Shown: piece after piece, positions 18,337 through 25,841 of the stretch | Position numbering within the stretch: the stretch's first letter is position 1 | How the letters are laid out: every line of letters begins with the position of its first letter | NCBI GenBank assembly: GCA_018266055.1 | Contig: JAFDYT010000008.1 | Coordinates: forward strand, 481,357 to 545,356 | Origin: Bacteroidota bacterium | GTDB lineage: Bacteria; Bacteroidota; Bacteroidia; Cytophagales; Cyclobacteriaceae | Length of the DNA: 64,000 nt | Direction: 5' to 3' | The notes under the pieces: model-generated | What the model was told of the DNA's origin: nothing | What the model saw: only the letters and a program-made list of their open reading frames with translations | Database searches by the model: none | Translations under genes and position numbers: made by a program

Positions 18337-19619
18337 TTTGTTGCGTCAAGCCGATTGAGACGTTTTGAAATTAAAGTGTCGAGGTAATTTTTTATTGTTT
18401 CGTTTTTGATCGGCGCCAGCGTCTCCATCGCAAAAGCGTAAAGCAGCATGGCTTTGGCTTCACCCATTGGAATGCCACGCGACTGAAGATAGAAGAGCGC
18501 TTCTTCATCCAGTTGACCGGTGGTACATCCGTGCGAACATTTCACGTCATCGGCCCAGATCTCAAGCTGAGGCTTTGTATTGATCGTAGCAGTGTCAGTC
18601 ATCAGGATGTTCCGGTTAGACTGAAACGCATTGGTTAATTGTGCGTGAGGTCTAACGAAGATTTTTCCATTGAACACACCTTTCGCATATTCATCCATCA
18701 CACCTTTGTACAATTCATTGCTATGTGAATTGGGTTTCAGGTGATCAACCACCGTGTGATTGTCGGCAATGGTATTACCATTCAATAAATACAAACCGTA
18801 AAAATGCGATTCACAATTTTCGCCATCGACAGCGATGTTAAAATTATTTCGGATTAGCGTTCCGCTCAGCGTCAGGGTAAATGTGTTGAGAATGCTGTTG
18901 TCGGCCTGACGAATCAGAGAGGTAGCAACCTGATGAAGTTTTCCTTCGTCGTTCTGTATCTTGATGTAGTCGAGTGAAGCCTTTTCGGCGATTTTAATTT
19001 CTTCCACGAAAGTGTGAAAGATTGGATTCTCGCCGATGGACGCACTTCGTTCAATCAGTGTGAGCGAACTATCATTTTCTACCGTTACCTGAAGCCGTGT
19101 GTGGTTGACGGATTGATTACTTGACGCATCGCTGACATGAAGAATGAACACGGGCAGCTCAACATTGGTATTGGCTGGAACGCGGATCGAAAGGCCGTCG
19201 TGCCAAAGTGCGGAGTTCAACAAAACAAAACTGTCCGTCGAAGTTGTTAGTGTCTTAGCATCTGACGCTGAAAGTGGCGTAATCTGAATTTCCTTTGCGG
19301 AACTAACAACTGTAGATAAACTTTTTGAATATCGGCCGTTTACAAAAACCAACACATTAGCTTCTAGGCCGGGAATTAAAAACGAATCAATTGAGGTAAG
19401 ATTGGACTCAGCCGGACTTACTTTATCAAAATCGAAATTCTTTTCCAGCAATCGCGCAACAGGAGTGAAGCGGTATTCCTCTGATTTGTTGGTGGGCAAA
19501 CCCATTTTCAAAAAACCAGCGAGCGCATTTTTACGATCCGCATTCTGATGATCAGGATGCGCCTCAAAAGCCTTTGCTATTTTACTTTTCAGATCAATAT
19601 CGGAAGTAGTGGTACTCAT
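18333..19619 (-). CDS. sufD: Fe-S cluster scaffold protein SufD
   Basis: 428 residues. The right-handed beta-helix core occupies the middle. Conserved C-terminal motifs include NGKIFVRPHAQLTNAFQSN and EIWADDVKCSHGCTTGQLDEEALFYLQSRG, the SufB/SufD family signature. It forms the SufBC2D scaffold with SufB and the ATPase SufC. It lies 3 nt after sufC and overlaps sufS by 4 nt. It is distinguished from SufB by lower conservation of the N-terminal half and by its position after sufC. Confidence 0.95.
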   Translation of the reverse strand: MSTTTSDIDLKSKIAKAFEAHPDHQNADRKNALAGFLKMGLPTNKSEEYRFTPVARLLEKNFDFDKVSPAESNLTSIDSFLIPGLEANVLVFVNGRYSKSLSTVVSSAKEIQITPLSASDAKTLTTSTDSFVLLNSALWHDGLSIRVPANTNVELPVFILHVSDASSNQSVNHTRLQVTVENDSSLTLIERSASIGENPIFHTFVEEIKIAEKASLDYIKIQNDEGKLHQVATSLIRQADNSILNTFTLTLSGTLIRNNFNIAVDGENCESHFYGLYLLNGNTIADNHTVVDHLKPNSHSNELYKGVMDEYAKGVFNGKIFVRPHAQLTNAFQSNRNILMTDTATINTKPQLEIWADDVKCSHGCTTGQLDEEALFYLQSRGIPMGEAKAMLLYAFAMETLAPIKNETIKNYLDTLISKRLNRLDATK

Positions 19620-19622
19620 CGT

Positions 19623-20378
19623 TTACGCTAGCGCAAGGTCATTTTTAATCCAATCGTATCCTTTGGCTTCCAGTTCAAGAGCCAATTCCTTACCACCCGA
19701 TTTCACAATTTTTCCTTTGTAAAGCACGTGTACAAAATCCGGTACGATATACTCAAGCAGACGCTGATAGTGAGTGACTACTATGGTTGCGTTTTCTTTA
19801 GACCGCAGTTTAGTTACACCATTCGAAACGATACGCAGCGCATCGATATCAAGGCCTGAATCAGTTTCATCGAGAATAGCCAGCTTAGGTTCAAGCATGG
19901 CCATTTGAAAAATTTCATTGCGTTTCTTTTCACCGCCGGAGAAACCTTCGTTAAGTGCGCGACTTAAAAGTGATTGGTCTATTTCCACCAGCTTCATTTT
20001 CTCTTTCATCAGTTGCAGAAAAGCCACTGCATCAAGCGCAGGCTGGCCTCGGTATTCCCTGATTTTGTTGAGCGCCGTCTTCATGAAGTTCACGGTGCTT
20101 ACTCCCGGAATTTCTACCGGATATTGAAAGGCCAGAAATATTCCTTCACAAGCGCGTTCGTTCGGTTCAAGTTCAAGGAGATTCTTTCCGAAAAAACTTA
20201 CTTCGCCTTCCGTCACTTCGTATTCTTCGCGTCCTGCCAACACAGAAGCGAGCGTACTTTTGCCGGATCCGTTGGGTCCCATGATGGCATGCACCTCACC
20301 GGCTTTTACTTCCAGGTTGATTCCGTTAAGAATCTGCTTGTCGCCTATTTTCGCTTTTAGATTTTTTACACGTAACAT
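19623..20378 (-). CDS. sufC: Fe-S cluster assembly ATPase SufC
   Basis: 251 residues, ABC-type ATPase. Walker A GPNGSGKST is at 34-42, the signature reads FSGGEKKRNEI, and Walker B LAILDETDSGLD has D-S-G-L-D typical of SufC, where transporters usually have EPTSALD. ATP hydrolysis drives conformational change in the SufB-SufD scaffold. It sits between sufB (63 nt gap) and sufD (3 nt gap). Assignment is secure. Confidence 0.97.
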   Translation of the reverse strand: MLRVKNLKAKIGDKQILNGINLEVKAGEVHAIMGPNGSGKSTLASVLAGREEYEVTEGEVSFFGKNLLELEPNERACEGIFLAFQYPVEIPGVSTVNFMKTALNKIREYRGQPALDAVAFLQLMKEKMKLVEIDQSLLSRALNEGFSGGEKKRNEIFQMAMLEPKLAILDETDSGLDIDALRIVSNGVTKLRSKENATIVVTHYQRLLEYIVPDFVHVLYKGKIVKSGGKELALELEAKGYDWIKNDLALA

Positions 20379-20441
20379 ATCTGACTTTAACTCTTCTTAA
20401 AACAATCCCTTATTCAGTCAACTTTAATTTTCATCTATCTT

Positions 20442-21887
20442 TTATCCGACACTTCCTTCCAGCGTCAGCGCTAATAATTTCTGCGCTTCTACGGCAAATT
20501 CCATCGGCAACTGATTCAATACTTCTTTTGCATATCCATTGACGATCAAAGCCACTGCAGCTTCTTCGTCAATGCCGCGCTGAAGGCAATAGAAGATCTG
20601 GTCTTCGCCAATTTTTGAAGTGGTGGCTTCGTGCTCTATTCTTGCTGAACTGTTTTCTACATCAATGTAAGGGAACGTATGTGCGCCGCACTGATCTCCC
20701 ATTAATAAGGAATCGCATTGCGAAAAATTCCTCGCATTGGTGGCGCGCTTCATTACCTGCACCTGGCCACGATAACTATTCTGCGATTTGCCGGCTGAGA
20801 TTCCTTTGGAAACAATGCGCGAACGTGTGTTCTTTCCGATGTGAATCATCTTGGTGCCAGTGTCGGCTTGCTGATAGTTGTTGGTGACCGCCACAGAGTA
20901 AAACTCGCCCATGGAGTAATCACCTTTGAGCACGCACGAAGGATATTTCCACGTGATAGCTGAACCGGTTTCCACCTGTGTCCATGAAATCTTAGAATGG
21001 TCGCCGGCACACAGGCCGCGCTTGGTCACAAAATTGTAAATGCCGCCTTTGCCTTCCTTGTCGCCGGGATACCAGTTTTGCACCGTGCTGTACTTTATTT
21101 CGGCGTCCTTCATCGCGTAAAGTTCTACTACTGCGGCGTGCAGCTGGTTTTCGTCGCGCATCGGCGCAGTACAACCTTCAAGGTAACTTACGTACGATCC
21201 TTCTTCCGCCACAATCAACGTGCGCTCAAACTGTCCGGTGTTGGCGGCGTTGATTCGGAAATACGTTGACAACTCCATCGGGCAACGAACGCCTTTCGGA
21301 ATGTAACAGAATGAGCCATCGCTGAATACTGCAGAATTGAGCGCAGCAAAATAATTATCGGTCATGGGCACCACACTACCCAGGTATTTTTTAATAAGTT
21401 CGGGATGCTCGCGTACAGCTTCGCTGAAAGAACAGAAAATAACACCAAGTTTGCTGAGTGTGTCTTTGAACGTGGTAGCCACCGAAACACTGTCGATAAC
21501 CGCGTCAACTGCAATTCCAGACAATCGCTTTTGCTCTGTTAATGAGATGCCCAACTTTTCAAAGGTTTTGATCAGTTCGGGATCAACTTCATCCAAACTG
21601 TTGGGAGCGACTTTCTTCTTAGGTGCTGAATAATATATAATGTCCTGATAATTGATCTGCGGATAGTGGACGTTAGGCCATTTAGGCTCTTCCAATTTCA
21701 GCCAATGACGAAATGCCTTCAGCCTCCACTCCAACAGCCATTCCGGCTCCTGCTTCTTTTTTGAAATGAATCGAACCGTATCTTCCGTCAGGCCTTTGGG
21801 AGATTCATCGGCCTCCAAATCCACAGACCAGCCATGCTCATATTCTTTGGAGGTAATCTCTTCTAAGACTTGATTATCCTTGGCCAT
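20442..21887 (-). CDS. sufB: Fe-S cluster scaffold protein SufB
   Basis: 481 residues, normal length. Motifs include [42 protein letters not shown], the [10 protein letters not shown] strand, and the C-terminal [27 protein letters not shown]. SufB is the main site of cluster build-up in the SufBC2D complex. It is the first gene of the suf operon, preceded by a perfect -7 box (21923-21930) and, 86 nt upstream, by an Lrp-type regulator gene on the same strand. Confidence 0.97.
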   Translation of the reverse strand: MAKDNQVLEEITSKEYEHGWSVDLEADESPKGLTEDTVRFISKKKQEPEWLLEWRLKAFRHWLKLEEPKWPNVHYPQINYQDIIYYSAPKKKVAPNSLDEVDPELIKTFEKLGISLTEQKRLSGIAVDAVIDSVSVATTFKDTLSKLGVIFCSFSEAVREHPELIKKYLGSVVPMTDNYFAALNSAVFSDGSFCYIPKGVRCPMELSTYFRINAANTGQFERTLIVAEEGSYVSYLEGCTAPMRDENQLHAAVVELYAMKDAEIKYSTVQNWYPGDKEGKGGIYNFVTKRGLCAGDHSKISWTQVETGSAITWKYPSCVLKGDYSMGEFYSVAVTNNYQQADTGTKMIHIGKNTRSRIVSKGISAGKSQNSYRGQVQVMKRATNARNFSQCDSLLMGDQCGAHTFPYIDVENSSARIEHEATTSKIGEDQIFYCLQRGIDEEAAVALIVNGYAKEVLNQLPMEFAVEAQKLLALTLEGSVG

Positions 21888-21922
21888 CCTAATCTATTTA
21901 GACTAATTTTAAATAAAACCCT

Positions 21923-21930
21923 CAAATTTA
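21923..21930 (-). promoter_or_regulatory. Bacteroidetes -7 promoter box before the suf operon
   Basis: The minus strand reads TAAATTTG, a perfect TAnnTTTG. It lies 35 nt before the sufB ATG. No TTG at the standard -33 distance was found, so the operon may need an activator or may read through from the lrp gene. Confidence 0.45.
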
Positions 21931-21973
21931 AAACAAAATCCCATCCATAAGGTTCTGCGGCCTCTAGTTTTAT

Positions 21974-22447
21974 TTAATTGGAGAGCTTCAGTGTTCTATT
22001 CAGGCTTTCCTCCAGGGATATCATCGTTTCGGTGCGTTCTATGCCTTCTACTTGCTGCATTTTGTCGTGCAGTACTTCTTTCAGGTGGTTGGTGTCGCGG
22101 CAGTGGATTTTGAGGAACATGGAGTAGTTGCCGGTTGTATAGTGGATGTTCACGATCTCGGGAATATCCTTGAGTTTGGCCAGCACTTTTTCGTACAAAG
22201 CGCTTTTTTCGAGGTAAATTCCAATAAATGCGGTGATGTCAAAACCCAATTTATTGTAATTGATGCGCAGGGTGGTTTTATCCAGCACACCGGTTTCCTC
22301 CATTTTATTCATTCGAACATGGACCGTGCCTGGTGAAACATTTACCTTTTTGGCCACTTCAGTATAGGGGCGTTTGGCATCGTCAGTGAGCAATTCCAGG
22401 ATTTTGAGGTCGGTATTATCGAATTGGTAATTTTGGGCCATAATCAT
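21974..22447 (-). CDS. Lrp/AsnC family transcriptional regulator
   Basis: 157 residues; an alternative ATG two codons later (22441) gives MAQNYQFDNTDLKIL, the more typical family start. The N-terminal winged HTH (about 8-65) contains NTDLKILELLTDDAKRPYTEVAKKVNVSPGTVHVRM. The C-terminal RAM domain (about 70-150) has the beta-alpha-beta pattern (IVNIHYTTGNYSMFLKIHC) that binds amino acids and oligomerises. Such regulators respond to leucine, alanine, asparagine or other amino acids. Its targets cannot be read from the sequence; it sits just upstream of suf and next to the tRNA-like island. Confidence 0.92.
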   Translation of the reverse strand: MIMAQNYQFDNTDLKILELLTDDAKRPYTEVAKKVNVSPGTVHVRMNKMEETGVLDKTTLRINYNKLGFDITAFIGIYLEKSALYEKVLAKLKDIPEIVNIHYTTGNYSMFLKIHCRDTNHLKEVLHDKMQQVEGIERTETMISLEESLNRTLKLSN

Positions 22448-22564
22448 GACTTTATATTGATGATATTTTAATATAATGGCTAATGTATTAAATATATTGT
22501 AAATTTTGTGACGTATTATTGATTTAAAATCAAAATCAGTATTCCTTTGCTAAAGAATTTACAA

Positions 22565-22586
22565 TGTAGGTGCTGATCAGATCAGC
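22565..22586 (+). repeat. Degraded tRNA-like 5' fragment ending in a palindrome
   Basis: The sequence TGTAGGTGCTGA resembles the first bases of the tRNA-like gene at 22697 (TGTAGGGTGTTGA). It runs into a perfect inverted repeat GCTGATC-A-GATCAGC at 22572-22586. The similarity is short, so this copy is the least certain of the three. The stretch between the Lrp gene and this point (22448-22564) shows only A/T-rich sequence and no perfect -7 box on either strand. Confidence 0.35.
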
Positions 22587-22603
22587 GAAAAGCACTAAAA
22601 ATT

Positions 22604-22665
22604 GAAATGTTCTTAAAATATACTGTAGGGTGTTGATCCCGATAGCCATCGGGATGGCAGACATG
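22604..22665 (+). repeat. Truncated tRNA-like 5' half with a palindromic insert in the D-loop
   Basis: Positions 22604-22636 are identical over 33 nt to 22677-22709. That block covers the upstream flank, the 5' acceptor strand and the start of the D-arm of the tRNA-like gene. In this copy the D-loop then contains the hairpin ATCCCGAT-AGCC-ATCGGGAT (22636-22655), after which TGGCAGACATG (22655-22665) again matches the full copy. The sequence then diverges and has no anticodon arm, T-arm or 3' acceptor strand. It is a partial duplicate, not a functional tRNA. Confidence 0.7.
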
Positions 22666-22676
22666 AAAACGGTATA

Positions 22677-22709
22677 GAAATGTTCTTAAAATATACTGTA
22701 GGGTGTTGA
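22677..22709 (+). repeat. Second copy of the 33-nt direct repeat, leading into the full tRNA-like gene
   Basis: Identical to 22604-22636. It supplies the flank and the first 13 bases of the tRNA-like gene that starts at 22697. The repeat-to-repeat distance is 73 nt, about one tRNA length. Confidence 0.75.
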
Positions 22710-22842
22710 AACTGGCAGACATGCCCTCCTGTCTCGGGGGTGAGGAGTCAAGGATAAACGCAGGATAAAGGGTTGACCACTAAAGTTTTCTTTGTGTCCT
22801 GTAGCTAACTTCCTCGTGGAGGTTCGAACCCTCCCTCTACAG
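22697..22842 (+). tRNA. Atypical class II tRNA-like gene with anticodon GTC and a 64-nt insertion in the variable arm
   Basis: It folds as a tRNA. The acceptor is TGTAGGG (22697-22703) with CTCTACA (22835-22841), 7 bp with one G-T pair, and G is the discriminator. T8 is present. The D-arm is leucine-like (TTG AAACTGGCAGA CAT). The anticodon stem is CCCTC/GGGGG with loop CTGTCTC, so the anticodon is GTC. The T-arm is GGAGG-TTCGAAC-CCTCC. The invariant T8, A14, G18-G19, T33, G53, T54-T55-C56, A58 and C61 are all there. The variable arm closes with AGGA/TCCT but carries 64 extra nucleotides, making 146 nt in total. G73, GTC, C38 and G2-C71 are known aspartate identity elements, yet the body is class II like Leu/Ser. 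T37 is unusual, and no CCA is encoded. A strong terminator follows. It could be a functional odd tRNA, a regulatory tRNA-like RNA or a decaying gene. Confidence 0.6.
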
Positions 22843-22864
22843 CAAGTGGATTAAGTTAAGAATT

Positions 22865-22897
22865 GAAAGCCTGAAGAAATTCAGGCTTTCTTTTTTT
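22865..22897 (+). terminator. Strong intrinsic terminator after the tRNA-like gene
   Basis: Perfect 11-bp stem GAAAGCCTGAA / TTCAGGCTTTC with a GAAA tetraloop, followed by seven T. It sits 22 nt beyond the tRNA-like 3' end and before fadD, which implies the island is transcribed on the plus strand and that the RNA ends here. Confidence 0.9.
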
Positions 22898-22985
22898 GCG
22901 CCACGTCAAATCCAAGTTCCATATACTTACAAACGATTGCTATTGCCTGTTTTTTTTAGCTATTTGGGCTTTTGATTGTTCTTTT

Positions 22986-24665
22986 ATGAAAGACTTCCCT
23001 TGGTTTAAGAAATATCCGGCTGGTATTCCCCATGAAATAGGCAAACTTCCTTTCAACTCCTTAGTAGAATTGTATGAAGCAGCCTCAAAAAAATACCATC
23101 CCTTGGTGGCATTCGAAAACCTGGGTGGAAGCCTCACTTTTGGAGAAGTCGATAAGCTTTCCACTGACTTTGCCGCTTATCTTCAGAAAGACCTGGGACT
23201 GAAAAAAGGGGAGAGGATCGCCATACAAATGCCCAACCTGCTACAGTTTCCTGTAGCCTTTATGGGAGCCCTCAAGGCCGGATTAATCGTAGTAAATACC
23301 AATCCGTTGTACACTGCTCGCGAAATGGAGCATCAGTTTAAAGATGCCGGTATCTCGGCCATCGTGATCGTGGCCAATTTTGCTCAGACCCTTCAAACTA
23401 TTGTCGATAAAATTCCAGCCAAGCATATTATCGTTACCGAAATGGGCGATCTGGTTGGCGGCTTCAAAGGTTGGATGATCAATTTCGTAGTGAAGAAAGT
23501 AAAGAAGCTGGTGCCGGAGTACAACATTCCGAAGGCCGTGGCATTCAAGGATGCCATGAAGAAAGGCGCACAACTCACTCTTGATAAGCCGAAAATTGAT
23601 GTGGAAGACCTGGCGGTACTGCAATATACCGGTGGCACTACGGGCATTTCGAAAGGAGCTCAATTATCACATCGCAACTTGATTGCGCACAATGAAATGA
23701 TTGCCTTGTGGTTTAAGCCATTACTCACCGAGAAGCAGCAGGAGATCGTCATCACGGCATTGCCGATGTATCACATCTTTGCCTTGTCGGTAAATCTTAC
23801 CCTGATGTATCATAGCGGGTTGAAGAACATTCTGATTACCAACCCCCGCGATATGGAGGGTTTCATGAAAGAACTCAAGAAGCACAAGTTCTCTATCATC
23901 CTTGGCGTAAATACCTTGTTTAATGGAATGTTGCATCATCCCAAATTCGCGACGCTTGATTTCTCTCATCTGAAAGGAGCTGTTGGCGGAGGTATGGCGG
24001 TGCAAGATGCGGTGGCCATCAAGTGGCAGGAAATGACGAAGAGCCCGCTGGTGGAAGGTTATGGGTTGAGCGAGACATCGCCCGTATTGTGTTGCAACCC
24101 GCTGGATGGAAATCAGAAACGTGGTACCATTGGGTTGCCCATGCCAAGCACCGAGGTGGCAATCTTCGACGACGATGGAAATATGCTCGTCCAAGGCGAA
24201 ACCGGCGAAATATGTGCGCGTGGCCCGCAAGTAATGCGAGGCTATTGGGAGAAAGACAACGCTGGTGTTTTCTTTAACAACGAATGGTTTCGCACCGGCG
24301 ACATTGGCTTTCAGGATGCTGAAGGATTCTTCAAGATTGTTGATCGCAAGAAAGATATGATTAAAGTGTCGGGCTTCAATGTGTTCCCGAATGAAATCGA
24401 AAATGTAATTGCATCGCATCCCAAAGTTCTGGAAGTGGCCGCCATCGGTGTGCCCGATGCCAAATCGGGTGAAGTAATTAAAGTGTTTATCGTAAAAAAG
24501 GATGCAAGCCTTACAGAAGAAGAATTAAAAAAATTCTGCCACGAAAACATGACCAATTACAAAGTGCCGCGGCATTTTGAGTTCCGTACAGACCTGCCCA
24601 AGACCAACGTCGGTAAAATTCTACGAAGAGTGCTCAAAGACGAAGAGTCGGCAAAAGCAGCGTAA
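22986..24665 (+). CDS. fadD: Long-chain fatty-acid--CoA ligase (AMP-forming)
   Basis: 559 residues from the ATG at 22986 (MKDFPWFKKYPAGIPHEI); an in-frame TTG at 22896 lies inside the terminator T-run and is not credible. ANL-superfamily motifs are in order: the phosphate-binding loop YTGGTTGISKG near residues 213-223, the adenylate motif GYGLSETSP, FRTGDIG, and the hinge DRKKDMIKVSGFNVFPNEIE. The catalytic Lys is in TNVGKILRR near the C-terminus. It activates long-chain fatty acids to acyl-CoA with ATP for beta-oxidation or lipid synthesis, at the cytoplasmic face of the membrane. Confidence 0.92.
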   Translation: MKDFPWFKKYPAGIPHEIGKLPFNSLVELYEAASKKYHPLVAFENLGGSLTFGEVDKLSTDFAAYLQKDLGLKKGERIAIQMPNLLQFPVAFMGALKAGLIVVNTNPLYTAREMEHQFKDAGISAIVIVANFAQTLQTIVDKIPAKHIIVTEMGDLVGGFKGWMINFVVKKVKKLVPEYNIPKAVAFKDAMKKGAQLTLDKPKIDVEDLAVLQYTGGTTGISKGAQLSHRNLIAHNEMIALWFKPLLTEKQQEIVITALPMYHIFALSVNLTLMYHSGLKNILITNPRDMEGFMKELKKHKFSIILGVNTLFNGMLHHPKFATLDFSHLKGAVGGGMAVQDAVAIKWQEMTKSPLVEGYGLSETSPVLCCNPLDGNQKRGTIGLPMPSTEVAIFDDDGNMLVQGETGEICARGPQVMRGYWEKDNAGVFFNNEWFRTGDIGFQDAEGFFKIVDRKKDMIKVSGFNVFPNEIENVIASHPKVLEVAAIGVPDAKSGEVIKVFIVKKDASLTEEELKKFCHENMTNYKVPRHFEFRTDLPKTNVGKILRRVLKDEESAKAA

Positions 24666-24693
24666 CTTTTTTTAACCACTAATTATACCCTCA

Positions 24694-25788
24694 ATGAAGA
24701 AGTATTTTTTTATCTGTCTCTTATTCGTTCCTGTGTTGTTTTCTTTTGACAAAAAAGAAAAGAGGAGCGTCAATGTGCCCGAAGATTCTGTGCTGTACGG
24801 ACGGGAAAAACACTTTAAGAACATCAAGCAACTAACCTTTGGCGCCGATAACGCCGAAGCCTATTGGAGTTTTGACGGGAAGTATTTTTCATTTCAATCC
24901 AATAATAAGGAGTGGGGAAGCAACTGCGATCAGATTTTCTATATGTCGGCCAATGGAATGGATCTGAGTAACGGTAAGAAGCCTCAGCGGATCAGTACAG
25001 GTATGGGGCGAACCACATGCTCATTCTTCATGCCTAACGGCAAATCTGTGTTGTATGCATCCACTCACCTTGGTGGGAAAGATTGTCCGCAGGATGTGGA
25101 GCGCAAACCCGGCGCCAAGTATTTGTGGCCAGTGTATGATACCTACGACATCTTTGTGGCTGACCTGAAAGGCAACATCATCAAGCAGCTTACCAACACA
25201 CCCGGCTATGATGCCGAAGCCACCATTTCTCCTAAAAAAGACAAGATCGTTTTCACCTCCACACGCAATGGCGACCTGGATTTGTACACCATGGATATTG
25301 ATGGTAAAAATGTAAAACAGATTACCCACGAAATCGGCTATGACGGTGGTGCATTCTTTTCGCCTGATGGAAAGAAAATAGTTTTCAGAGCATCGCGGTT
25401 CAAAACAGAAGAGGAGAAAAAGGAATACCTCGATTATCTGAAACAAGGCTTGGTAGCACCCACGGCCATGGAGATTTTTACGTCCAACGTCGATGGCTCT
25501 GACCTCAAACAATTAACTCATTTAGGCAAAGCCAACTGGGCGCCATTCTATCATCCTTCCGGCAAGAAAATTATTTTCAGCTCTAATCATAAAGGCAAGC
25601 GTGGTTTTGAATTCAACCTTTTCATGATGAATGAAGATGGCTCAGGGTTAGAACAAATCAGCTACGACAAGGTATTTGATTCATTTCCGATGTTTTCACC
25701 CGACGGAAAGAAGATTATTTTTTCATCGAATCGAAACAATGGAGGCACACACAATACCAACCTATTTGTAGCGGATTGGGTGGATTGA
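24694..25788 (+). CDS. TolB-like beta-propeller (PD40/WD40-like) exported protein
   Basis: 364 residues with a signal peptide (MKKYFFICLLFVPVLFSF). The mature protein consists of repeated blades with the PD40 signature: FSPDGKKIVFRA, ISPKKDKIVFTST, YHPSGKKIIFSSN, FSPDGKKIIFSSN, each followed by a residue pattern like DLYTMDIDGKNVKQIT. This builds a TolB-type six-bladed propeller, a periplasmic or surface protein-binding or glycan-binding platform. No enzymatic residues or Tol genes are nearby. It starts 28 nt after fadD, but joint function is not evident. Confidence 0.82.
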   Translation: MKKYFFICLLFVPVLFSFDKKEKRSVNVPEDSVLYGREKHFKNIKQLTFGADNAEAYWSFDGKYFSFQSNNKEWGSNCDQIFYMSANGMDLSNGKKPQRISTGMGRTTCSFFMPNGKSVLYASTHLGGKDCPQDVERKPGAKYLWPVYDTYDIFVADLKGNIIKQLTNTPGYDAEATISPKKDKIVFTSTRNGDLDLYTMDIDGKNVKQITHEIGYDGGAFFSPDGKKIVFRASRFKTEEEKKEYLDYLKQGLVAPTAMEIFTSNVDGSDLKQLTHLGKANWAPFYHPSGKKIIFSSNHKGKRGFEFNLFMMNEDGSGLEQISYDKVFDSFPMFSPDGKKIIFSSNRNNGGTHNTNLFVADWVD

Positions 25789-25841
25789 AGTGATGCTGAA
25801 ACAAACTTTGTCTGAACGGGGAAATTTTTAAAAGCCCAGGC

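Noticed and set aside
22604-22709. CRISPR-like direct repeats
   Set aside because: Only two exact copies of a 33-nt unit exist, one of which is part of a tRNA-like gene, and there is no cas gene or spacer pattern.
22697-22842. tmRNA (ssrA)
   Set aside because: The 3' end resembles tmRNA, but the RNA has a full D-arm and anticodon arm, is far too short, and has no tag-peptide ORF.
22896-22985. N-terminal extension of the fatty-acid--CoA ligase from a TTG at 22896
   Set aside because: The start lies in the T-run of the terminator and the extra ~30 residues do not resemble the family; the ATG at 22986 gives the normal start.
23721-24419. 232-residue antisense ORF within fadD
   Set aside because: Complement of a well-supported gene; composition rich in His/Arg/Ile with no family features.
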